A stretch of DNA of 64,000 nucleotides from Clostridiales bacterium (lineage in GTDB: Bacteria; Bacillota; Clostridia; Lachnospirales; Anaerotignaceae): positions 32,600-96,599 of the forward strand of contig JAGZLR010000003.1 in assembly GCA_018364635.1 (NCBI GenBank). The letters are read 5' to 3'. Under the pieces are notes generated by a model that did no database searches, had not been told where the DNA came from, and saw only the letters and a list, made by a program, of their open reading frames with translations. Positions 55,589 through 64,000 of this stretch are shown here, one piece after another (position 1 is the first letter of the stretch; each line of letters begins with the position of its first letter). The position numbers and the translations under genes were made by a program.

Positions 55589-55618
55589 GACACCTGATTT
55601 TTATCAGGTGTCTTTTTT
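55589..55618 (+). terminator. Terminator of rightward tRNA-Ser
   Basis: Perfect 10-bp stem GACACCTGAT/ATCAGGTGTC with a 4-nt loop, then TTTTTT. Confidence 0.95.
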
Positions 55619-55687
55619 GTTAACAAATATCTGAATGTTATTTTGTGATATACTGATTTAATTTGACTGTTTGGAGTGTGAGGAATC

Positions 55688-56101
55688 TTGGGTATAAAAT
55701 ATGATTATTTAGTACAGAAAAGAAATACTGAAAATAGTTTTGGAAAAGAGCTAGGAATTCAAGTTTTAGATATTCAGGAAGGATACGCAAAGTCAGAATT
55801 ATGTATTGAGAAAAGACATGTGAATAATATAGGTTCTGTCCATGGAGGTGTAATTTTTACGATGGCAGATTCTTGTGCAGGTGCAGCTAGTTGGTCTTAT
55901 GGAAACTATGCCACCACCATGGACTGTACAATCAATTACTTGAATGCTGCGATAAATAGCAAAAAGCTAATTGCGGAAGCAAAAGTAGTAAAGCATGGGA
56001 AGAGAATTATGGTAATTCAGGTGGAGATTGTAGATGAGACAGAAGAAAAAAAGGCAATTGCTACATTTTCTTTCTGTCAGTTAAATCAATCAATTTTTTA
56101 G
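55688..56101 (+). CDS. PaaI-family hotdog thioesterase
   Basis: The 137-residue hotdog protein has the motif NNIGSVHGGVIFTMADSCAGAA (quoted: VHGGVIFTMADSCAGAA, near residue 53), where His-Gly-Gly and the Asp line the CoA thioester site. TMDCTINYLNAAI and a strand-rich end follow. It hydrolyses an unknown acyl-CoA. The start is TTG with GTGAGG upstream. It is distinct from the family member at 33876 (different length and motif context). No nearby gene reveals its substrate, although two 3-hydroxyacyl-CoA dehydrogenase-like genes lie 4 kb away. Confidence 0.88.
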   Translation: MGIKYDYLVQKRNTENSFGKELGIQVLDIQEGYAKSELCIEKRHVNNIGSVHGGVIFTMADSCAGAASWSYGNYATTMDCTINYLNAAINSKKLIAEAKVVKHGKRIMVIQVEIVDETEEKKAIATFSFCQLNQSIF

Positions 56102-56139
56102 AAATAAATTTATGGTGAGATAAAAAATATAGAAAAATA

Positions 56140-56168
56140 TTTCGTTTTTCTTTTGTTTCTGCTATAAT
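56140..56168 (+). promoter_or_regulatory. Probable promoter of the metF-metH operon
   Basis: TTTCGT (56140-56145) and TATAAT (56163-56168), 17 bases apart. No SAM or cobalamin riboswitch is seen in the 105-bp upstream gap. Confidence 0.5.
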
Positions 56169-56206
56169 AAGACACTATAATTTGTTATGGAATAGGGGGA
56201 TAAACA

Positions 56207-57085
56207 ATGAAAATAAGAGATATTGTAAAGACGGGAAAAGTGACCCTTTCTTTTGAATTATTTCCGCCAAAAGTTGGGGCTCCATTTGCTCCAGTTGAAG
56301 ATGCGGCAAATCAGATTGCAGAAATAAAACCTGAATTTATGAGTGTTACCTATGGTGCAGGCGGTGGAACAAGCCAAAATACTGTGAAAATAGCTTCCCA
56401 CATACAAAACGATTTAGATGTTACAGCTCTTGCGCATCTTACTTGTGTATCATCAACAAAGGAAGAGATTTTCACAAGATTACAAGAGATCAAAAAAAGT
56501 GGGATTGAGAATATTTTAGCGTTAAGAGGAGATATTCCGGAAGATACTTCCTTTCCATCTCCTGGACAATATCAGCATGCTTGCGATTTAATTCATGAAA
56601 TTCATTCCTTTGATCCTAATTTTTGTATTGGTGGCGCCTGTTATCCGGAAGGTCATCCTGAGTGCCTGCATAAAGAAGAAGATATTTTATATTTAAAAGA
56701 AAAAGTAGACTGCGGTCTTGATTTCTTAACGACACAAATGTTTTTTGACAACAACATTCTATATAATTTTTTATATAAAATACGGGAAAAAGGAATTACA
56801 GTTCCTGTTTTTGCAGGGATCATGCCTGTGACAAATGGTAAACAAATGAAGCGTATATTATCTCTTTCAGGTACCTATTTACCTACAAGGTTTAAGACAA
56901 TTTTAGATGCTTTTGGCGATAATCCATTGGCAATGAAGCAGGCTGGTATTGCATATGCTACCGACCAGATTATTGATTTAATTGCAAATGGTGTGAGAAA
57001 TATTCATATTTATTCCATGAACAAGCCTGATATTGCAAAAGCAATTGCTTGCAATATCAGCGATATCATAGGGTTAGACCAATGA
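56207..57085 (+). CDS. metF: Methylenetetrahydrofolate reductase
   Basis: The 292-residue TIM-barrel flavoenzyme reduces 5,10-methylene- to 5-methyl-tetrahydrofolate for methionine synthesis. FELFPPKVG near residue 17 holds the catalytic Glu. SVTYGAGGG, LRGDIP, GGACYPEGHPE and TTQMFFDNNILYNFL are family motifs. It begins a three-gene unit with the MetH reactivation protein and metH. AGGGGGATAAACA precedes the ATG. The stop overlaps the next start (ATGA). Electron donor (NADH or ferredoxin) is not decided. Confidence 0.95.
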   Translation: MKIRDIVKTGKVTLSFELFPPKVGAPFAPVEDAANQIAEIKPEFMSVTYGAGGGTSQNTVKIASHIQNDLDVTALAHLTCVSSTKEEIFTRLQEIKKSGIENILALRGDIPEDTSFPSPGQYQHACDLIHEIHSFDPNFCIGGACYPEGHPECLHKEEDILYLKEKVDCGLDFLTTQMFFDNNILYNFLYKIREKGITVPVFAGIMPVTNGKQMKRILSLSGTYLPTRFKTILDAFGDNPLAMKQAGIAYATDQIIDLIANGVRNIHIYSMNKPDIAKAIACNISDIIGLDQ

Positions 57086-57732
57086 GACAGGAAGTCATGC
57101 GTGAATCTCTCAGATATTTGGGGTTCGGGCGTAAAGTACCTGACGAAGCGATCCTTCAAGAAGTGCAGCATGCAATAGAGACCATTTACACTGCCTGCAA
57201 TAGAAAGTATGTATACCAGATATTTCCTGTTCTTTTTCAAGACGACAGCCACTTTATTATTGGAAACATGAAGATTACAAGCAAAAATCTAGGAAAAAAT
57301 TTAAAAGGGTGCCAGCAAGCAGTTGTGTTTGCAGCGACATTAGGATTGCAAGCGGACGTTTTAGTTAAAAGAGCTTCTCGTAGTGGTAATGTTAGTCAGG
57401 CTGTAATTTTTCAGGCTGCTCAGGCAGCAATAATCGAAGAATACTGTGATTGTTGTCAAAAAGAAATTCAAGGTCTGTTAGAGCGACAAAAACAATATCT
57501 TCGTCCAAGGTTTAGTCCTGGATATGGCGATTTTACCATTGAACATCAGAGAGATCTGACCCGATTACTAAATACACCAAAAACAATCGGCTTGACATTA
57601 TCAGATCATTTTATTTTAATACCAACGAAATCTGTGACAGCGATTATGGGAATTACAAAAGAACAACAGTCTTGCCCGTTGAAGGGATGCGAAAGCTGTG
57701 AAAAAACAGACTGCCAATTTAGAAGAGGGTGA
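57082..57732 (+). CDS. Stand-alone methionine synthase reactivation-domain protein
   Basis: The 216-residue protein resembles the C-terminal activation domain of MetH, which binds S-adenosylmethionine and methylates inactive cob(II)alamin. Conserved features are AATLGLQADVLVKRASRSGN, QAAIIEEYCDCC, RPRFSPGYGDFTIEHQRDL (the RxxxGYGD substrate motif) and SVTAIMGI. The C-terminus adds a Cys-rich stretch (SCPLKGCESCEKTDCQF), a plausible metal or Fe-S site not present in E. coli MetH. The ATG at 57082 overlaps the metF stop. The frame opens earlier, but only over metF. It precedes metH, which lacks this domain. Confidence 0.9.
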   Translation: MRQEVMRESLRYLGFGRKVPDEAILQEVQHAIETIYTACNRKYVYQIFPVLFQDDSHFIIGNMKITSKNLGKNLKGCQQAVVFAATLGLQADVLVKRASRSGNVSQAVIFQAAQAAIIEEYCDCCQKEIQGLLERQKQYLRPRFSPGYGDFTIEHQRDLTRLLNTPKTIGLTLSDHFILIPTKSVTAIMGITKEQQSCPLKGCESCEKTDCQFRRG

Positions 57733-57738
57733 AAGACG

Positions 57739-60111
57739 ATGGATATCAGAAAGTTACTTGGCAAAAGAATCATTTTTTATGATGGCGCAACAGGAACTTT
57801 TTTACAGGAACATGGTTTGGCAGCAGGAGAGTTTCCAGAATACTGGAATTTAACAAATCCAGAGGTCATTATAGAAATGCACCAAGGTTTTTTGGAAGCA
57901 GGAAGTGACATTATTTTAACAAATACATTTGGGGTCAATCGGTTTAAATTTCATTCAGAAGAGTTCAGTGTAAAAAATATTGTGACCGCTGCGGTAGAAA
58001 ATGCGAAAAAAGCAGTCAAAAATTGTGGCCGCGAAGCGTTTATCTCTTTAGATATAGGACCAACAGGAAAACTACTGAAACCTATGGGAGACTTAGCATT
58101 TGAGGATGCATGTGACGCTTTTGGTGAAGTGATTAGAGCAGGTGTTCAAAATGGTATCGATTTGATTACGATTGAAACAATGAGTGATACTTATGAAATG
58201 AAAGCAGCTGTTTTGGCGGCAAAGGAAAACAGTGCTCTTCCTATTTTTGCAACGATGATCTTTGATGAAAAAGGAAAACTTTTGACAGGCGGTGATGTGC
58301 CGACGGTAGTAGCGATGCTGGAAGGGCTTGGTGTAGATGCCCTTGGCGTCAATTGTGGCCTAGGTCCAAGCCAGATGGAAAAAATTGTAGAAGAAATTTT
58401 ACAATATGCTTCGGTTCCTGTGATTGTAAATCCTAACGCAGGGTTACCTAGAAGTGAAAATGGCCATACCGTTTTTGATGTCTCTCCTCAGGAGTTTGCA
58501 GAATGTATGAGACGAATTGTTGCAGCCGGAGCATGGATTGTTGGTGGTTGTTGTGGGACAACAACAGAACATATCAAGGCTATGGTTGATAGTTGTAGAG
58601 AGATGACGCCAAAAGCAATAGAAAAAAAGATGCAGACATTGGTGACATCATATTCTAAAGCAGTAACATTGGGAGATGACCCGATCATTATCGGAGAAAG
58701 AATCAATCCAACAGGAAAGCCCAAATTTAAGCAAGCTCTAAGGGAAAACAATATAGATTACATCCTCAAGGAAGGATTGGCACAGCAAGAAAAGGGAGCA
58801 CATATCCTTGATGTCAATGTAGGATTGCCTGATATCAGTGAGGAAGATATGATGGAAACTGTCGTACAAGAATTACAGAGTATTATAGATCTCCCACTAC
58901 AGATAGATACGACAAATATTCAGGCGATGGAGAAAGCGCTGCGTATTTATAATGGAAAAGCGATGGTTAATTCGGTCAACGGCAAAGAGGAAGTAATGCA
59001 GGAAGTATTTCCTTTAGTGAAAAAATATGGAGGGGTAGTTATTGGGCTTACCATTGATGAGTCAGGGATACCACAGACAGCAGAGGAACGAGTTAAGATT
59101 GCTGAAAAAATAATTCGACGTGCTGCAGATTATGGGATCGATAAAAAAGATCTGGTGATTGATGTTCTTACCATGACTGTTAGCTCAGAAGAAAAAGGGG
59201 CTGTTACGACATTAGAAGCTCTTCGAAGGGTGCGAAATGAATTAAAGGTTAATACAGTATTAGGAGTGTCAAATATTTCTTTTGGACTACCGGCGAGAGA
59301 AAACATCAATGCGGCATTTTATACAATGGCATTACAAAATGGTTTAACAAGTGCTATTATCAATCCTAATGCAGAAGGAATGATGAAAGCTTTTCATTCC
59401 TATCGAGCGTTAATGGGATATGATAAAAAATGTGAGCATTACATTGAATTGTACGCAAATCAACCGATAGAAACAAAAAAAATGACCAATAATCAGATGG
59501 ATTTGTCTGAGTCGATTAAAAAGGGAGTTAGAGATACAGCAAAAATAGAAACAAAAAGATTGCTAGAGACGAAATCGCCCCTAGATATTATTAATGAAGA
59601 GTTGATACCAGCGTTAGATGTTGTAGGAAAAGGTTTTGAAAATGGTACAGTTTTTCTTCCACAACTTTTGATGAGTGCGGAGGCTGCGAAAGATGCTTTT
59701 GAGATAATCAAAGGAGTTATGGATCAATCAGGTCTAGTTAGTGAGAAAAAAGGAAAGATCATTATTGCAACAGTAAAAGGTGATATTCATGATATTGGGA
59801 AAAACATTGTAAAAGTTTTATTGGAAAACTATAGTTATGATGTTATTGATTTAGGAAAAGATGTGCCATCAGAAAAAATTGTAGAGGAAGCGGTAAATAA
59901 AGACGTGAAATTAGTTGGGTTAAGTGCTTTGATGACTACAACAGTTGGAAGTATGGAAGAGACGATTTTAAAATTAAAAGAGAAAATACCTGACTGCAAG
60001 ATAATGGTTGGCGGAGCAGTATTGACACAAGAGTATGCAAATAGAATTCATGCGGATGCATATTGTAAAGATGCCATGGCATCAGTTCATTATGCTCAAG
60101 AAGTATTATAA
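57739..60111 (+). CDS. metH: Cobalamin-dependent methionine synthase, without activation domain
   Basis: The 790-residue enzyme transfers methyl from methyltetrahydrofolate to homocysteine. The homocysteine domain (1-285) has zinc ligands Cys206 (GVNCGLGP) and Cys271/Cys272 (GGCCGTTTEH). The pterin domain (about 310-565) has IIGERINPTGKPKFKQAL. The cobalamin cap and B12 domain (about 590-790) carry GDIHDIGKNIV with His684 as lower cobalt ligand. At 790 residues it is about 430 shorter than E. coli MetH and lacks the reactivation domain, which the preceding gene supplies. GAGGGTG lies before the ATG. It ends the operon. Confidence 0.96.
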   Translation: MDIRKLLGKRIIFYDGATGTFLQEHGLAAGEFPEYWNLTNPEVIIEMHQGFLEAGSDIILTNTFGVNRFKFHSEEFSVKNIVTAAVENAKKAVKNCGREAFISLDIGPTGKLLKPMGDLAFEDACDAFGEVIRAGVQNGIDLITIETMSDTYEMKAAVLAAKENSALPIFATMIFDEKGKLLTGGDVPTVVAMLEGLGVDALGVNCGLGPSQMEKIVEEILQYASVPVIVNPNAGLPRSENGHTVFDVSPQEFAECMRRIVAAGAWIVGGCCGTTTEHIKAMVDSCREMTPKAIEKKMQTLVTSYSKAVTLGDDPIIIGERINPTGKPKFKQALRENNIDYILKEGLAQQEKGAHILDVNVGLPDISEEDMMETVVQELQSIIDLPLQIDTTNIQAMEKALRIYNGKAMVNSVNGKEEVMQEVFPLVKKYGGVVIGLTIDESGIPQTAEERVKIAEKIIRRAADYGIDKKDLVIDVLTMTVSSEEKGAVTTLEALRRVRNELKVNTVLGVSNISFGLPARENINAAFYTMALQNGLTSAIINPNAEGMMKAFHSYRALMGYDKKCEHYIELYANQPIETKKMTNNQMDLSESIKKGVRDTAKIETKRLLETKSPLDIINEELIPALDVVGKGFENGTVFLPQLLMSAEAAKDAFEIIKGVMDQSGLVSEKKGKIIIATVKGDIHDIGKNIVKVLLENYSYDVIDLGKDVPSEKIVEEAVNKDVKLVGLSALMTTTVGSMEETILKLKEKIPDCKIMVGGAVLTQEYANRIHADAYCKDAMASVHYAQEVL

Positions 60112-60143
60112 AAAAGCTTGGCCTTTTGGCTTGAGCTTTTTTA
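60112..60143 (+). terminator. Terminator of metH
   Basis: Stem AAAAAGCT/AGCTTTTT with imperfect inner pairs, then TTATTTTTT, directly after the stop. Confidence 0.8.
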
Positions 60144-60269
60144 TTTTTTGCTGTAATGCTTGTAGACAAGTTTTCAGCTACACGGCTTCTGAGAGAATTG
60201 ATTCTTATATAGATTGATGGTAACATTATATTTGTCTAAAATAATTAACTAGCTTCCAAAGGAGGAATC

Positions 60270-61211
60270 ATGATGAAAAATATTGAAAAAGTAGTAATTG
60301 CTGGCGCAGGAACCATGGGTTTTTCATTTGCCCAAATATTCGCGCAGCATAATTTCAATGTTACAGTATACGATATGTTTCCAGCAGCAATAGAAAAGGC
60401 AAAAAAATTTATTGCAATCAATCAAGAAGCGATGATTGAGCAAAAAGAGATAACAAAAGAGGAATCAGGAGCCTTACTTGGAAGAATTTCTTTTACCACA
60501 GAAAAAGAATGCTTCAAAGAAGCAGATTTTGTGCTGGAAGCAATTATTGAAAATATGGAAATTAAACAAAATTTCTGGTCAGAAATATCTGCGTTAGCCA
60601 AGGAAGACACAATTCTCACTACAAACACATCTGGAATGAGTATTACAGAAATAGCGACAGCTGTGAAAAGACCAGAACGGTTTTGTGGCATGCACTGGTG
60701 GAATCCTCCTCATATCTTACCTTTGATTGAGGTGATTAAGGGAGATCTTACAGCAGATGAGACATTGGATATTGTTGTGGCTTTAGGAAAAGAATTAGGC
60801 AATGAGCCTGTTGTATGCAAAAAGGATATCAATGGCTTTATCGGTAATAGAATACAATACGCAATTTTAAGGGAGTGCCTCCATATTGTAGAATCAGGAG
60901 CGGCGACTTTTGAAGATGTAGATAAAGTTATGAAATATGGTCTGGGAATTCGTTATGCATATATTGGGCCATTTGAGACAATTGATTTTACTGGTATTGA
61001 TGTAGTGAGCAGGATTTCAGATTACATGTTTGCTGAGTTGGATAATGCAACAGAAGGTTCTGAAATTCTTCGAAAACTTGTAGAAGAGGGGCGTTTAGGT
61101 ATAAAAAGCGGCAAAGGCATTTATGACTACGGTGATACTGCAGGCGATGCTATGAAAGCAAGAGATGAAGCGTTTATTAAATTAGTGAAATGTCTTGGTT
61201 ACAAAAAATAA
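60270..61211 (+). CDS. 3-hydroxyacyl-CoA dehydrogenase-family protein (paralogue 1)
   Basis: The 313-residue NAD(P)-binding protein has the Rossmann loop VVIAGAGTMGFSFA, then Asp35 at the end of the second strand (VTVYDMFP), the usual sign of NAD preference. The catalytic elements are present: NTSGMSITEI (Ser), [18 protein letters not shown] (His) and KDINGFIGNRIQYAIL (Asn). The HWWNPP form resembles lambda-crystallin/L-gulonate or carnitine dehydrogenase relatives as well as 3-hydroxybutyryl-CoA dehydrogenases, so the substrate is uncertain. AGGAGG lies 4-7 nt before the ATG pair. Its close paralogue follows after 12 bases, then ilvD. Confidence 0.85.
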   Translation: MMKNIEKVVIAGAGTMGFSFAQIFAQHNFNVTVYDMFPAAIEKAKKFIAINQEAMIEQKEITKEESGALLGRISFTTEKECFKEADFVLEAIIENMEIKQNFWSEISALAKEDTILTTNTSGMSITEIATAVKRPERFCGMHWWNPPHILPLIEVIKGDLTADETLDIVVALGKELGNEPVVCKKDINGFIGNRIQYAILRECLHIVESGAATFEDVDKVMKYGLGIRYAYIGPFETIDFTGIDVVSRISDYMFAELDNATEGSEILRKLVEEGRLGIKSGKGIYDYGDTAGDAMKARDEAFIKLVKCLGYKK

Positions 61212-61223
61212 GGAGTGAATGTT

Positions 61224-62180
61224 TTGCGTCAGATAAAAAAGATTACGATTGCCGGCGCAGGAAGGATGGGATATCTTTTAGCTGAGATTGCAGCTAAGCA
61301 TGGTTTTGAAGTTGATCTTTATAATAGAGGAGAAAAAGGATTACAGAGAGCTCTACGTCTGATTGATCTTGACTTGGAAACTGCCGTAGAGGAAGGTGAT
61401 CTTCTTAAAGAGGAAAAAGATACTATCCGTCATAAAATCAATGGAACTTGTGAGAAAGACTGTTTCAAAAATACTGATTTTGTGATAGAATCTATTATTG
61501 AAGATATGACACAAAAACAAAAGTTTCTTCAGGAGATTTCACAGCTAGTCCCTGATGATACAATTATTACATCTAATTCTTCTGGGTTGAGCATTACAGA
61601 GATGGCGTTTCCTGTTAATCGACCAGAGCGATTTTGCGGTATGCACTGGTGGAATCCGCCGAATATTGTTCCTTTGGTTGAGATTACAAAAGGGGAAAAA
61701 ACATCAGATGAAACGGCTCTTATAACTGAGGATTTGTGCCGAAAACTTGGAAAGGTTCCTGTTATTGTAAAAAAGGACGTTAAAGGGTTTATTGGCAACC
61801 GACTACAGTATGCTTTATTACGAGAGGCATTATATTTAGTGAAATCTGGTGTGGCTACCTATGAAGATATCGATATTGCTGTAAAAAATAGTATTGGTAT
61901 GAGATATGCTTGCATTGGACCTTTTGAAACGATTGATTTTAATGGTGTCGATATTTTTAATAATGTATCAAAATATATGTTTGGGGAACTGGATAACACG
62001 ACAGAACCACCGGCATTATTTGAGGAAATGATTGAGAAAAACCAAATTGGAATTCGTACTGGTCAAGGTTTTTATCAATACATGGATGGCGAGCAGGCAG
62101 CAGTAAAACGTAGAGATGAAGCATTTAAACGGGTTCTGCTTAGCCGAGAAGAAAATAAAGCGTTACATAAAGGGGGATAA
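61224..62180 (+). CDS. 3-hydroxyacyl-CoA dehydrogenase-family protein (paralogue 2)
   Basis: The 318-residue paralogue of the preceding protein shares [38 protein letters not shown] and [14 protein letters not shown]. The catalytic Ser/His/Asn set is intact. At the second-strand end it reads LYNRGEKG, with Asn34-Arg35 in place of Asp, which often accompanies NADP binding. The frame opens at GTG 61215, but AAGGAG (61210-61215) spaces correctly for the TTG at 61224. It lies between paralogue 1 and ilvD; short gaps suggest one operon. Confidence 0.85.
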   Translation: MRQIKKITIAGAGRMGYLLAEIAAKHGFEVDLYNRGEKGLQRALRLIDLDLETAVEEGDLLKEEKDTIRHKINGTCEKDCFKNTDFVIESIIEDMTQKQKFLQEISQLVPDDTIITSNSSGLSITEMAFPVNRPERFCGMHWWNPPNIVPLVEITKGEKTSDETALITEDLCRKLGKVPVIVKKDVKGFIGNRLQYALLREALYLVKSGVATYEDIDIAVKNSIGMRYACIGPFETIDFNGVDIFNNVSKYMFGELDNTTEPPALFEEMIEKNQIGIRTGQGFYQYMDGEQAAVKRRDEAFKRVLLSREENKALHKGG

Positions 62181-62185
62181 TAGTA

Positions 62186-63856
62186 TTGAGAAGCGATTTA
62201 ATGAAAAGCGGCGTGGAAAAAGCTGCACACCGTTCTCTTTTTAAAGCATTGGGAATGACTGATGAAGAAATGAGGCGCCCATTAATTGGCGTTGTTTGCG
62301 CAGCAAATGAAATCATTCCTGGACACAAACATTTGAGAGATATCTCAGAGGCTGTGAAGGCTGGAATTCGTCTTGCTGGTGGTACACCTTTTGAGTTTCC
62401 AACAATCGGTGTATGTGATGGTATTGCGATGAATCATGAAGGAATGAAATATTCCTTAATTAGCAGAGAACATATCGCAGATTCGGTAGAGATTATGGCG
62501 ACAGCACATCCATTTGATGCTCTTGTTTTTATTCCTAACTGTGACAAGATTGTACCTGGTATGTTAATGGCATCTTTGCGTTTAAATTTACCAAGTATTT
62601 TTGTCAGCGGCGGCCCTATGCTTCCAGGGGAAGTTAATGGGGAAAGGATGACTTTATCCAGCTGCTTTGAAGCAGTTGGAGAATATACAGCGGGAAAACT
62701 GGATGATGAGCAGTTGAAAGAAATAGAGAATAACGCATGCCCAAGCTGTGGAAGCTGTTCAGGAATGTATACTGCAAATTCTATGAATTGTTTAACGGAA
62801 GTAATAGGAATGGGTCTTCCTGGAAATGGAACGATTGCAGCTGTATTTTCAGCAAGAATTCGTTTGGCAAAAGAAGCTGGTATAAAAATTATGGAATTAC
62901 TTGAAAAGAATATTTGTCCGAGAGATATTGTCACGGATAAATCGATTGAAAATGCAATGAGGGCGGATATGGCTTTGGGCTGTTCCACAAATACAGTATT
63001 GCATCTTCCAGCAATTGCTCATGAGGCTGGATTAAAAATTGATCTAAAAATGTTCAATGAGATCAGTGAAAAAACACCGCACTTATGTAAATTAAGTCCG
63101 GCAGGGCATGACTGCCTTGTAGATCTTGAAAACGCTGGTGGTATTCCAGCAGTATTAAAAGAGCTGGATGACTATGGAATGCTTCATACAGATTGTATTA
63201 CAGTTACAGGTAAGACAGTAGGTGAAAATATTGTCCATGCAAAAGTAAAAAATGACCAAGTAATTAGAGCAAAAGAAAATGCTTATTCACAAACTGGCGG
63301 ATTAGCAATTTTGTATGGCAATATTGCGCCAAAAGGTTGTGTTGTAAAAAGAGGTGCGGTTTTGCCTGAAATGATGGTTCATACAGGTCCGGCAAAAGTA
63401 TATACATCAGAAGAAGAAACAATGAAAGCATTAATGGGCGGGAAAATTGTGCCTGGCGACGTCATTGTTATTACATATGAAGGACCAAAAGGCGGTCCAG
63501 GTATGAGAGAAATGCTTTCTCCAACTTCTGTGTTGGCAGGGCTAGGTTTGGATAACAGTGTTGCTCTCATTACAGATGGACGCTTTTCTGGTGCATCAAG
63601 AGGTGCATCGATTGGCCACGTCTCACCAGAAGCTGCTGCAGGGGGACCAATTGGTTTAGTTCAAACAGGGGATATGATTAAAATTGATATTCCTAATTAC
63701 TCCATTGAACTATTGGTAGATGAACAAACACTTGAAAAAAGAAAAAAAGAGTGGAAGCCTGTAGTCAAAGATGTGCCTGAAAATGGGTATCTGAGAAGAT
63801 ACCGCAAAATGGTAACAGATGCAAGTCAAGGTGCTATTTTCCACATAGAAGACTAA
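62186..63856 (+). CDS. ilvD: Dihydroxy-acid dehydratase
   Basis: The 556-residue Fe-S enzyme dehydrates 2,3-dihydroxy-isovalerate and -methylvalerate in branched-chain amino acid synthesis. It carries the canonical IlvD motifs: [49 protein letters not shown], and the C-terminal [20 protein letters not shown]. The start is TTG with AGGGGG about 9 nt upstream, 5 bases after paralogue 2. It lies 35 kb from ilvNB and has no T-box in front, so its control differs, or it is read from the upstream dehydrogenase genes. The second IlvD-family protein at 18697 is clearly different. Confidence 0.95.
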   Translation: MRSDLMKSGVEKAAHRSLFKALGMTDEEMRRPLIGVVCAANEIIPGHKHLRDISEAVKAGIRLAGGTPFEFPTIGVCDGIAMNHEGMKYSLISREHIADSVEIMATAHPFDALVFIPNCDKIVPGMLMASLRLNLPSIFVSGGPMLPGEVNGERMTLSSCFEAVGEYTAGKLDDEQLKEIENNACPSCGSCSGMYTANSMNCLTEVIGMGLPGNGTIAAVFSARIRLAKEAGIKIMELLEKNICPRDIVTDKSIENAMRADMALGCSTNTVLHLPAIAHEAGLKIDLKMFNEISEKTPHLCKLSPAGHDCLVDLENAGGIPAVLKELDDYGMLHTDCITVTGKTVGENIVHAKVKNDQVIRAKENAYSQTGGLAILYGNIAPKGCVVKRGAVLPEMMVHTGPAKVYTSEEETMKALMGGKIVPGDVIVITYEGPKGGPGMREMLSPTSVLAGLGLDNSVALITDGRFSGASRGASIGHVSPEAAAGGPIGLVQTGDMIKIDIPNYSIELLVDEQTLEKRKKEWKPVVKDVPENGYLRRYRKMVTDASQGAIFHIED

Positions 63857-63869
63857 GTGTTTCAGAGTT

Positions 63870-63903
63870 AAAAATCCAGCAATTTTATTTGCTGGATTTT
63901 TTT
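63870..63903 (+). terminator. Terminator of ilvD
   Basis: Perfect 13-bp stem AAAAATCCAGCAA/TTGCTGGATTTTT with a 6-nt loop, then TT and an A-run. Confidence 0.93.
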
Positions 63904-63914
63904 AAAAAAACCGC

Positions 63915-63943
63915 TTGACAAAAAAGAAGAAATATAGTAGTAT
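63915..63943 (+). promoter_or_regulatory. Promoter at right edge for a gene beyond the window
   Basis: TTGACA (63915-63920) and TAGTAT (63938-63943), 17 bases apart. The sequence after it is a purine-only tract to the window end. Confidence 0.65.
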
Positions 63944-64000
63944 AAACGAGCTGTCCGGTGAGGGAAAAAGAAAAGAGAAAAGAAAGAAAAAAAGAAGAAA

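Overview
The window is a contiguous piece of a low-GC, anaerobic Firmicutes (Clostridia) chromosome that spans the replication origin. The order dnaA-dnaN-S4 protein-recF-gyrB-gyrA on one side and rpmH-rnpA-yidD-yidC-jag-mnmE on the other is typical of that phylum. A pyruvate:ferredoxin oxidoreductase end, iron-sulfur serine dehydratase, two-subunit class I fumarase, a T-box leader and a two-gene SUF system all fit a strict anaerobe of the Clostridia, possibly Lachnospiraceae-like. I cannot name a species from sequence alone. No rRNA, insertion sequence, prophage or CRISPR array was seen.

Left part (1-9.7 kb) is accessory: the end of a PFOR gene, an amino acid:Na+ symporter, a serine dehydratase operon with a DMT exporter, an orphan BTAD regulator, a two-gene unit of unknown function, a TetR regulator and a secreted GHL10 glycosidase-like protein. 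From 9.8 to 27.4 kb come glmS, an LCP wall-polymer ligase with a Ca-repeat lipoprotein, a uracil-DNA glycosylase, a 1.16-kb non-coding region with clustered DnaA boxes and a folded RNA candidate, purA, alkD, a divergent IlvD/Edd dehydratase, a stomatin/NfeD pair, sufBC, tRNA-Ser(GCU) and a T-box-controlled ilvN-ilvB operon.

From 27.4 to 48.6 kb lies the left side of the origin, transcribed leftward: DUF4446, parB, parA, two parS sites, a lipid kinase and argS; then a rightward hydrolase/thioesterase pair; then noc-rsmG-mnmG, fumarase, gyrA, gyrB, recF, S4 protein, dnaN and dnaA. The origin is bipartite: DnaA boxes upstream of dnaA (48.67-48.94 kb), and boxes, a DnaA-trio run and an AT-rich unwinding element between dnaA and dnaN (47.04-47.22 kb). 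Right of the origin everything runs rightward: rpmH to mnmE, a CapA-like lipoprotein, a small lipoprotein, a second tRNA-Ser(GCU), a thioesterase, a metF/metH operon with a separate MetH reactivation protein, two 3-hydroxyacyl-CoA dehydrogenase paralogues and a canonical ilvD.

Most genes point away from the origin. The mnmG-rsmG-noc-parA-parB block, which in Bacillus follows mnmE, is here on the opposite arm. The most unusual signals are the remote DnaA-box cluster and structured non-coding region upstream of purA, a parS site inside a transcription terminator, an inverted pair of near-identical tRNA-Ser genes bracketing the origin, and paralogous dehydrogenases with apparently different cofactor preference.
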